The position numbers were made by a program, and so were the translations under genes. This document shows positions 1-6,098 of a stretch of 8,554 nt of DNA, piece by piece. The notes below the pieces were generated by a model. That model saw only the letters and a program-made list of their open reading frames with translations. It did no database searches and was not told the DNA's origin. The stretch is from positions 1 to 8,554 of the forward strand of contig CAXHBH010000045.1 of the NCBI GenBank assembly GCA_964014735.1, given 5' to 3'. Numbering within the stretch: position 1 is the first letter of the stretch; every line of letters begins with the position of its first letter. Source of the stretch: UBA7446 sp964014735. GTDB lineage: Bacteria; Bacteroidota; Bacteroidia; Flavobacteriales; Flavobacteriaceae.

Positions 1-437
1 CAACGATTGAGAAACCTATCATAGTAACCTTTTCCAAAACCGACACGATGCCCATCTTTATCAAAACACAACAATGGAACCACGATGACATCAATGTTTT
101 TAGGCAATATATAATCATTTGACAATGGTTCTTTGATGCCCCATACATTTGTACTGACAGGCATGTCTTTGTTCCATTTAATAGCCTCCATAGTTCCGTT
201 TTTACTTATGATTTTAGGCACACAGATTTTATAATTGTTTGATAATGAAAATAAAAGATCTGTGGGAATCTCCAGTAGTTTTTCACTCGAAAAATAAAGC
301 ATAATCAAATTTCCTTCTACCAATCTACCCGATTTGATTTGATTAAAAACTTGGATGCTAGCTTCAGAAAGCTCCTGTGAGGAAAGCTTGGAACGTTTGA
401 TACGGAAAAGTTGGCGTAAATCGCGCTTTTTGGCCAT
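1..437 (-). CDS. 5-formyltetrahydrofolate cyclo-ligase (partial, C-terminus beyond the left edge)
   Basis: This enzyme (MTHFS; also called Fau/YgfA in E. coli) converts 5-formyltetrahydrofolate to 5,10-methenyltetrahydrofolate using ATP in the cytoplasm, returning the storage folate to the one-carbon pool. The minus-strand frame is open from the ATG at 437-435 to the window edge, giving 145 codons plus two bases; family members are usually about 180-200 residues, so roughly the last quarter is missing. The N-terminus is basic (MAKKRDLRQLFRIKR), as expected for the phosphate-binding start of the family. The diagnostic signature lies at residues 119-143: VVPLLCFDKDGHRVGFGKG followed by YYDRFL, matching the family pattern for the ATP/folate site. 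An in-frame ATG lies 16 codons upstream (485-483), but it would overlap the uvrC start, and family alignment favours the ATG at 437. The gene is divergent from uvrC across 46 bp. The family call is firm; the start is fairly sure. Confidence 0.93.
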   Translation of the reverse strand, partial: MAKKRDLRQLFRIKRSKLSSQELSEASIQVFNQIKSGRLVEGNLIMLYFSSEKLLEIPTDLLFSLSNNYKICVPKIISKNGTMEAIKWNKDMPVSTNVWGIKEPLSNDYILPKNIDVIVVPLLCFDKDGHRVGFGKGYYDRFLNR

Positions 438-483
438 GCATAAATATACAAGTTTAGACGCAAGTTTTTGTACTTTAGTAAAC
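438..483. promoter_or_regulatory. 46-bp divergent intergenic region, presumed start-site region for both flanking genes
   Basis: This short gap separates the minus-strand folate cyclo-ligase start from the uvrC start. Because the genes diverge, both need promoter elements here or inside the opposite coding region. I found no exact Bacteroidota -7 element (TAnnTTTG) with a TTG-type -33 box at normal spacing. The nearest plus-strand match is TACTTTAG at 471-478, with one mismatch and no good -33 partner. There is no obvious Shine-Dalgarno sequence, which is normal for this phylum. Regulatory function is inferred from gene arrangement only. Confidence 0.35.
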
Positions 484-2292
484 ATGACCCAGCATAGATT
501 AAAACAACAGGTGGTATTGTTACCAAACGAACCAGGCGTGTATCAATACTACAATTCGGCAGGTGAAATTATTTATGTTGGTAAGGCAAAAGACCTTAAA
601 AAACGAGTCTCATCTTATTTTAGGAAAAAAGTGGATTCGCGTAAAACCCGAAACCTTGTCAATGCCATTGAAACACTAAAACACATTGTTGTTCCAACAG
701 AATCTGATGCGCTGATTTTAGAAAATACGCTAATAAAAGAGCACCAACCAAAGTATAACATACTGTTGCGTGATGATAAAACCTACCCATGGATTTGCAT
801 TAAAAAAGAACGGTACCCCCGTGTTTTTGCCACCCGCAAAGTAAAACAAGACGGTTCAGAATATTTTGGCCCATTCACCAACGGCAAAACGGTTCGCGTG
901 CTTTTAGAGCTAATAAACGAACTTTACCCTTTGCGTACTTGTCACTATGATTTGAGTCAGGAAAATATAGCAAGTGAAAAATATAAGGTTTGTTTAGAAT
1001 ACCATATTGGAAATTGTTTGGGCGCTTGTATTGGTGAGCAAACAACCATACACTACAATGAGGCCATTGATAACGTCCGCGCCATTTTACAAGGAAAATT
1101 CAAAAAGGTGAATAATGCATTTAAAAAAGAAATGCTTGCCGCCTCAAATGCTTTGCAATTTGAGCACGCTCAAAAAATAAAAATGAAGATGGATTCTTTA
1201 TTGCAGTATCAATCCAAATCTGCTGTAGTAAGTGCGAAAATAGATTCGGTAGATGTTTGTACTATTGTTTCAGACGAAGCTACTGCGTTCGTTAATTTTT
1301 TGCAGGTGGCCCATGGCTCAATAGTCCGCTTTCACAATATGACCATAAAGAAAAAACTGGACGAATCCGATCAGGAATTATTGCGCGTAGCTTTAGTGGA
1401 ACTGCGAAGAAGGTTTGATTCATCATCAAAAGAAATACTACTTCCATTCGATATCGACTTAGGCGAAACGGCTCGAGTCACGGTTCCTAAAATCGGAGAA
1501 AAAAAGCAGTTGATTAACCTGTCATTACGCAACGCCAAACAAAGCCGTTTGGAACAACTCAAACAGATAAAGCTCACGGATCCTGAACAACACAGCCATC
1601 GGATTATGGCGCAAATGCAGCGAGACTTAAGATTACAACATCCCCCATTGCATATTGAGTGTTTTGATAACTCCAATATTCAAGGCAGCGATCCAGTGGC
1701 CGCATGTGTGGTATTTCGAAATGGTAAACCAAGCAAAAAAGAGTACCGACACTATGGCATTAAAACCGTTGTTGGACCAGACGATTTTGCCTCCATGGAG
1801 GAGGTTGTTTACCGTAGATATAAACGCCTACTAAGTGAGGGAGAAGCCCTTCCACAGTTGGTTGTTATTGATGGAGGGAAGGGACAACTCAGCGCTGCGC
1901 TTAAAAGCTTTGATGTATTGGGTATACGGGGCAAAGTAGCTATTTTAGGCATTGCAAAACGCTTGGAGGAGCTCTATTTTCCTGACGACCCTATTCCACT
2001 TTATTTGGATAAGCGCTCGGAGACCTTACGCATTGTACAACAACTGCGCAATGAGGCCCACCGCTTTGGTATTCGATTACATCGCAACAAACGCAGCAAA
2101 GGCGCTATCAGCTCTGTTTTGGAATCTATCCCTGGTGTTGGTCAAAAAACAGCAACAAGCCTTCTAAAGAAATTTAAATCTGTGAAGCGTATTAAGGCGG
2201 CAAAAACAGAAGAATTATCCCAAATTATTGGACCTAACTTGGCCAAGAAAATCTATGACCACCTACGTGATGAAAATTCATATTTAAGATAA
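484..2292 (+). CDS. uvrC: UvrABC excinuclease subunit C
   Basis: UvrC makes the two DNA incisions flanking a lesion in nucleotide excision repair, acting in the cytoplasm with the UvrB-DNA complex. The 602-residue protein has the full family layout. The GIY-YIG nuclease domain is at residues 13-95, with GVY at 18-20, YVG at 31-33 and a Glu at 80 (ALILENTL) for the 3' incision. Cysteines 153, 170, 178 and 182 match the spacing reported for the Fe-S cluster of E. coli UvrC. A UVR (UvrB-binding) helix pair is at about 205-240. The RNase H-like 5'-incision domain has D395 (ECFDNSN), D434 (GPDDF), D463 (VIDGGKGQL) and H526 (NEAHRFGI). A C-terminal helix-hairpin-helix DNA-binding pair includes SIPGVGQKTA at 548-557. 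The frame is open upstream to 355, but that part is antisense to the folate gene; the start at 484 gives the expected N-terminus (MTQHRLKQQ then LPNEPGVYQYY). It is first in a tightly packed four-gene run. Confidence 0.97.
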   Translation: MTQHRLKQQVVLLPNEPGVYQYYNSAGEIIYVGKAKDLKKRVSSYFRKKVDSRKTRNLVNAIETLKHIVVPTESDALILENTLIKEHQPKYNILLRDDKTYPWICIKKERYPRVFATRKVKQDGSEYFGPFTNGKTVRVLLELINELYPLRTCHYDLSQENIASEKYKVCLEYHIGNCLGACIGEQTTIHYNEAIDNVRAILQGKFKKVNNAFKKEMLAASNALQFEHAQKIKMKMDSLLQYQSKSAVVSAKIDSVDVCTIVSDEATAFVNFLQVAHGSIVRFHNMTIKKKLDESDQELLRVALVELRRRFDSSSKEILLPFDIDLGETARVTVPKIGEKKQLINLSLRNAKQSRLEQLKQIKLTDPEQHSHRIMAQMQRDLRLQHPPLHIECFDNSNIQGSDPVAACVVFRNGKPSKKEYRHYGIKTVVGPDDFASMEEVVYRRYKRLLSEGEALPQLVVIDGGKGQLSAALKSFDVLGIRGKVAILGIAKRLEELYFPDDPIPLYLDKRSETLRIVQQLRNEAHRFGIRLHRNKRSKGAISSVLESIPGVGQKTATSLLKKFKSVKRIKAAKTEELSQIIGPNLAKKIYDHLRDENSYLR

Positions 2293-3147
2293 ATGCTTTT
2301 GCGTATTTTTGCTCTTATGAAGTTTCAGATATGGCTATGGGCGGTTTTGGTCACTTATGCGCCATCCCTTTTCGCACAAGAAACGACACCGCCCCCAAGC
2401 AGTCATCGTACTCAGGCAAAAACAACAACCAAGTCAGCTTTTAAAGCAGGAGAGTGGTTTAAATTTAGAATATATTACGGGATTTTTAACGCAAGCTATG
2501 CAACCCTAGAGTTAACTGAAGCAGCATGGGGTGACCAGCCCGCGTTTTATGCCAAGGGCATTGGCCGTACAACGGGTTTAGCTCGGCTATTTTTTAAGGT
2601 TGACGATTACTACAGCTCTTATTTCACAAAAAAAGAAAACCGCCCGCTTCACTTTATCCGAAATATCAATGAAGGAGGCTATACAAAAAACCTTACCATT
2701 GATTTTGATAACGAGAGCAAACAGGCCAAAGTTACGGACCTTAAAAAAGAAACAACGAGCACTTATTATACCGCTTCTAAAGTGCAAGATTTGATTTCCT
2801 TTGTTTATTATTTGCGGAAGAATTTAGACGTTGACGCTATTAAAAAAGATGAATTTGTATTTGTGAATTTGTTTTTTGACTCAGAAAATTACGTATTCAA
2901 ATTCAAGTTTTTAGGAAGAGAAACCATTAAAACAAAATTTGGTAAGGTTAAAACATTAAAATTTAAGCCTTATGTACAATCTGGTCGTGTGTTCAGAAGT
3001 AGTGAAAGCATTACCCTTTGGGTCACCAGCGACGATAACAAGATACCATTGCGTTTGCAAGCCGATTTGAGTGTCGGAAGCATCACCGCAGATTTAGAAG
3101 AATTCAAAGGATTAAAAAACTCATTTGAAATTGTTGTTGAGAAATAG
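2293..3147 (+). CDS. DUF3108 domain-containing secreted protein
   Basis: I recognise the family (DUF3108) but it has no established biochemical role. The 284-residue frame has an N-terminal signal peptide: a hydrophobic core at about residues 11-24 and a likely signal peptidase I site after SLFA (28/29, before QE), so the mature protein should be periplasmic or outer-membrane associated. A Thr/Pro/Ser/Lys-rich linker (31-48) precedes the domain. The domain opens at about 49 with AFKAGEWFKFRIYYGIFNAS and ends near 270 with KIPLRLQADLSVGSITADL, a beta-rich pattern typical of the family. No catalytic motif is evident. The ATG at 2293 directly follows the uvrC stop codon (TAA then ATG, zero spacing). 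A second ATG at 2317 (MKFQIWLW) would give a more conventional signal peptide and may be the true start. The gene overlaps the M23 peptidase by 23 bp, which suggests coupled expression and perhaps a shared envelope role; the latter is inference. Confidence 0.85.
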   Translation: MLLRIFALMKFQIWLWAVLVTYAPSLFAQETTPPPSSHRTQAKTTTKSAFKAGEWFKFRIYYGIFNASYATLELTEAAWGDQPAFYAKGIGRTTGLARLFFKVDDYYSSYFTKKENRPLHFIRNINEGGYTKNLTIDFDNESKQAKVTDLKKETTSTYYTASKVQDLISFVYYLRKNLDVDAIKKDEFVFVNLFFDSENYVFKFKFLGRETIKTKFGKVKTLKFKPYVQSGRVFRSSESITLWVTSDDNKIPLRLQADLSVGSITADLEEFKGLKNSFEIVVEK

Positions 3148-4411
3148 CTTTCTTTTTGTTTTTATTGCTGTCATAACTGTTGGCTGTAGTTGTTCATCGG
3201 ATAAAGCCGATGAAACACCTGTTTCACAACCCGAACCAGACGTTTTTGCATATGGATATAAACTAAACGACCTTGAAGTGGTTCGAGATACGGTTCAAAG
3301 GGGGGATACTTTTGCGGATATTTTTTTAGAAAACGGCTTTAGTCACGCGGATATTTATAACATCAACAAAAAGGTTAAAAAGACGTATGATTTTAGAAAA
3401 ATCAAACCTAAAAGCCCTTATACATTTTTGTTTTCAAAAGATTCGTTAGCCTCTCCTGTGGCGTTTGTTTATCAGCCGTCTTTGCTTGACTATGTGTTGG
3501 TAAACTTAAAAGATTCTGTCTATGCAAAAAAAGAAAAAAAGGAGGTTACACTCCGAACCTTTGAAGCACAAGGCGTTATCACGAGCTCATTATCAGAGAC
3601 GCTAGAAGCGAAAAGGTTAAGCCCCTTACTGGCATATGATTTATCTGATATTTATGCATGGACTATTGATTTTTTTCGCTTAGAAAAGGGAGATCGTTTT
3701 AAGATTGTATACACCCAAAAATATGTTGATGACTCCATTTACGTAGGTCTAAACCGTATTCATGCAGCTTATTTTGAGCACAAAAAAAGGCCTTATTACG
3801 CTATTGAATTTGAATCTGATACAGAGCGTGGCATTACAGAGTTTTTTGATGAAAGAGGTAAAAATTTACGACGCGCTTTTTTACAAGCTCCGGTCCAATT
3901 TTCACGCATTTCATCAAGATATAATAAACGTCGACGCATTTCTCTTTATGGACGAACCAAACCGCACTATGGTACTGATTTTGCCGCGCCGGTAGGCACT
4001 CCAATTCGCGCTACTGCCAGCGGAACGGTTGTAGCCGCAAGCTATTCCCGAGGTAACGGAAATTATGTTACCATTCGCCACAATGGCACCTACAAAACAC
4101 AATACCTGCACATGCAAAAACGCAAGGTTCGTAAAGGGCAACAAGTCAAGCAAGGCGACCTAATTGGAACAGTTGGAATGACAGGATATACTTCAGGTCC
4201 ACATGTTTGTTATCGTTTTTGGAAGAATGGTAAGCAAGTAGACCCGTTTAGACAAAAACTACCCGAAGCCAAAACTATAGATCCCGCACTTAAAAAAAAG
4301 TATATGCGTTACATGCAACCCTTAAAAGAAACCTTAGATTGCATTACGTTTTATAATTCAGAAACATCATTAACATATGTCACTACCGAAAACCAATCCA
4401 AAAACAACTAA
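3125..4411 (+). CDS. M23 family murein metallopeptidase, probable lipoprotein (MepM-like layout)
   Basis: This is probably a peptidoglycan endopeptidase that cuts peptide cross-links in the periplasm. From a TTG start it has 428 residues. Residues 10-20 are hydrophobic, ending in TVGC with Cys21 as candidate lipidated residue; the -3 Thr is a weak fit to the lipobox, so lipidation is likely but not certain. Residues about 54-105 (DTVQRGDTFADIFLENGF) resemble the LysM/OapA-like domain of E. coli MepM. Residues about 148-230 resemble the second N-terminal domain of M23 enzymes (ITSSLSETLEA, then IDFFRLEKGDRFKIVY). The LytM core is at about 278-378: H281 and D285 in HYGTDFAAPVGTP, H329 in YLHM, H360 in GPHVCYRFW. 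The usual H-x-H is H-V-C here (C362), placing Cys at a zinc-ligand position. No ATG lies in frame before the catalytic domain, and a stop at 3113-3115 limits upstream extension, so a TTG start (3125, or 3131-3137) is needed. It overlaps its upstream neighbour by 23 bp and pgi by 35 bp. Confidence 0.92.
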   Translation: MKLLLRNSFLFVFIAVITVGCSCSSDKADETPVSQPEPDVFAYGYKLNDLEVVRDTVQRGDTFADIFLENGFSHADIYNINKKVKKTYDFRKIKPKSPYTFLFSKDSLASPVAFVYQPSLLDYVLVNLKDSVYAKKEKKEVTLRTFEAQGVITSSLSETLEAKRLSPLLAYDLSDIYAWTIDFFRLEKGDRFKIVYTQKYVDDSIYVGLNRIHAAYFEHKKRPYYAIEFESDTERGITEFFDERGKNLRRAFLQAPVQFSRISSRYNKRRRISLYGRTKPHYGTDFAAPVGTPIRATASGTVVAASYSRGNGNYVTIRHNGTYKTQYLHMQKRKVRKGQQVKQGDLIGTVGMTGYTSGPHVCYRFWKNGKQVDPFRQKLPEAKTIDPALKKKYMRYMQPLKETLDCITFYNSETSLTYVTTENQSKNN

Positions 4412-6008
4412 CAGCTGGAAAAAGCTTGCGCAGTTCGCAAAAGCCCCCAAAACACTACAAAATTATTTTGCTGAGGATGCAAGTCGTGCTGAACAATTCT
4501 CTATTGTATGGGACTCCTTTTTTGTAGACTACTCAAAAAACCACATTGATAAAGACATTCAATCAGCTTTGTTAGGTTTGGCCGAGGAGGTAGGTCTAGA
4601 AGATGCCCGTAAGGCCTATTTTTCTGGTGAAACCATCAATCAAACAGAAGACCGAGCCGTTTTACACACCGCACTTAGGGCAAAAAAAAGCGCTGACATT
4701 CGCGTGGATGGCGAAAATGTGGTCCCAGAAGTGTATGCTGTTAGAGCAAAAATTAAAGCATTTACCAATGCTGTCATTACAGGTGAACGGAAAAGCAGTT
4801 CGGGACAAGCATTTACAGATGTGGTTAATATAGGTATAGGAGGTTCAGATTTGGGCCCCGCTATGATTACAGAGGCATTGGCATATTATAAAAACCACCT
4901 CAATGTACACTTTATGTCTAATGTTGATGGTGACCATGTGATGGAAGTGCTTAAGAAAGTAAATCTTGCAACAACGCTTTTTGTTGTGGTTTCCAAAACC
5001 TTTAGCACACAAGAAACCCTAACCAATGCCACAACAGCTAAAAAATGGCTCGTAGATGCCTTGGGCCCCGATGTTGTTAGTGATCACTTTGTAGCTGTTT
5101 CTACCAACCTTTCGGCCATAGATGCTTTTGGAATTCAGTCCGAAAATGTATTTCCCATGAACGATTGGGTAGGAGGTCGTTTTTCATTGTGGAGTGCAGT
5201 TGGACTATCTATTGCTTTGGCTGTTGGCCCTGACAATTTTGAAGCCCTACTTGATGGTGCCAATGAAATGGATGAACACTTTGCAACGACATCGTTTGAA
5301 GACAATATCCCCGTTACCTTGGCCTTACTGACTGTGTGGTATAACAACTTTTTAGGCGCACAATCAGAGGCTGTAATTCCTTACACTCAGTACTTGAACC
5401 GCTTACCAGCCTATTTGCAACAGGGGATTATGGAGAGTAACGGAAAATCTGTTGACAGAGCAGGTAGGCGCGTTAGTTATGACACAGGAAACATCATCTG
5501 GGGCGAGCCAGGAACCAACTCACAACATGCCTTTTTTCAATTGATGCACCAAGGGACGAAATTAATTCCAGCGCACTTTATTGGTTTTGTAGACGCACTT
5601 CACGGAAATAAAGACCACCACGACAAACTGATGGCAAATTTCTTTGCACAAACCGAAGCCCTGATGAGCGGCAAAACCGAAGCTCAAGTACGAGAAGAGT
5701 TGACCCATAAAGGCATGGATAAAGCGGAAATGGAGCAACTGGTTCCATTTAAAATTTTTACGGGCAATAAGCCTACCACCACGCTTCTTATAGATAAGCT
5801 AACACCAAAAACACTTGGCGCACTTGTGGCAATGTATGAGCACAAAATTTTTGTGGAAGGTGTGGTGTGGAATATCTTTAGTTACGACCAGTGGGGTGTT
5901 GAGCTGGGCAAGCAATTAGCATCTGTTATTTTAGAGGAAATGAATAATATAAGTCCAGCAAAACACGATAGTTCTACCACCCAACTTATTAAGTGCTATA
6001 AAAGTTAA
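4377..6008 (+). CDS. pgi: Glucose-6-phosphate isomerase
   Basis: This cytoplasmic enzyme interconverts glucose 6-phosphate and fructose 6-phosphate in glycolysis and gluconeogenesis. The 543-residue length is close to the usual 545-550. The sugar-phosphate-binding loop is at 152-161 (IGIGGSDLGP), with SKTFSTQET at 206-214. The first PGI signature is at about 263-276 (DWVGGRFSLWSAVG, R268). The catalytic Glu is E353 in QQGIMESNGKS, the ring-opening His is H384 in GTNSQHAFFQL, and the active-site Lys is K512 in the second signature (QWGVELGKQLASVI, 505-518). All key residues are present. The N-terminus (MSLPKTNPKTTNSWKKL) aligns in character with E. coli Pgi (MKNINPTQTAAWQAL), supporting the ATG at 4377 even though it lies 35 bp inside the M23 gene. 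It is the last gene of the packed run; a 90-bp AT-rich gap follows. No truncation or frameshift is seen. Confidence 0.98.
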   Translation: MSLPKTNPKTTNSWKKLAQFAKAPKTLQNYFAEDASRAEQFSIVWDSFFVDYSKNHIDKDIQSALLGLAEEVGLEDARKAYFSGETINQTEDRAVLHTALRAKKSADIRVDGENVVPEVYAVRAKIKAFTNAVITGERKSSSGQAFTDVVNIGIGGSDLGPAMITEALAYYKNHLNVHFMSNVDGDHVMEVLKKVNLATTLFVVVSKTFSTQETLTNATTAKKWLVDALGPDVVSDHFVAVSTNLSAIDAFGIQSENVFPMNDWVGGRFSLWSAVGLSIALAVGPDNFEALLDGANEMDEHFATTSFEDNIPVTLALLTVWYNNFLGAQSEAVIPYTQYLNRLPAYLQQGIMESNGKSVDRAGRRVSYDTGNIIWGEPGTNSQHAFFQLMHQGTKLIPAHFIGFVDALHGNKDHHDKLMANFFAQTEALMSGKTEAQVREELTHKGMDKAEMEQLVPFKIFTGNKPTTTLLIDKLTPKTLGALVAMYEHKIFVEGVVWNIFSYDQWGVELGKQLASVILEEMNNISPAKHDSSTTQLIKCYKS

Positions 6009-6098
6009 TAAAATGTTAAAATTGTTTAATATTTCATAATGCTAGAAGCTTAAAGTATTAGGATATTTAATTAAAAATTAAAAACTAAAAATTAAAAA
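6009..6098 (+). promoter_or_regulatory. AT-rich leader between pgi and the TonB-dependent receptor
   Basis: This is the only sizeable same-strand gap after the packed genes, so it is the natural place for pgi transcription to end and a separate receptor promoter to sit. I saw no strict TAnnTTTG element with a properly spaced TTG. The nearest single-mismatch match is TAAAATTG at 6017-6024. The only hairpin-like element near the pgi stop is TTAAA-ATTG-TTTAA (6016-6029), five A/T pairs with no T-tract typical of a terminator, so I do not call one. The region's role is inferred from its position. Confidence 0.35.
6072..6098 (+). repeat. Exact 13-bp direct repeat abutting the receptor start codon
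   Basis: TAAAAATTAAAAA occurs at 6072-6084 and again at 6086-6098, separated by a single C (14-bp period). The second copy ends at the base before the ATG at 6099. The A-rich, unstructured leader fits Bacteroidota translation starts, which rarely use a Shine-Dalgarno sequence, so it may help ribosome loading. It may equally be a chance product of AT-rich composition. Confidence 0.7.

Noticed and set aside
355..483. Upstream in-frame extension of uvrC by 43 codons.
   Set aside because: This stretch is antisense to the well-supported folate cyclo-ligase N-terminus, and the extension has no UvrC similarity; the ATG at 484 gives the expected family N-terminus.
2304..2311. TATTTTTG matching the Bacteroidota -7 consensus just before the ATG at 2317.
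   Set aside because: It has no TTG-type -33 box at the expected distance and lies at the start of the DUF3108 frame in AT-rich sequence; chance is likely.
3535..3564. dnaX-like slippery heptamer A-AAA-AAG in the M23 gene followed by GGAGG; a -1 shift would stop at 3562-3564.
   Set aside because: The Shine-Dalgarno-like element is downstream instead of upstream, no strong hairpin follows, and A-runs are frequent in Lys-rich genes of AT-rich genomes. It would need conservation in orthologues to be taken further.
6016..6029. Short inverted repeat TTAAA-ATTG-TTTAA after pgi as a possible terminator.
   Set aside because: The stem is five A/T pairs with no GC and no following T-tract, too weak to support a terminator call.
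6037..6060. Nested inverted repeats TAAT...ATTA and GCT-AGA-AGC in the pgi-receptor gap, considered as an operator.
   Set aside because: The stems are only 3-4 bp and do not form one continuous dyad; expected by chance in such sequence.
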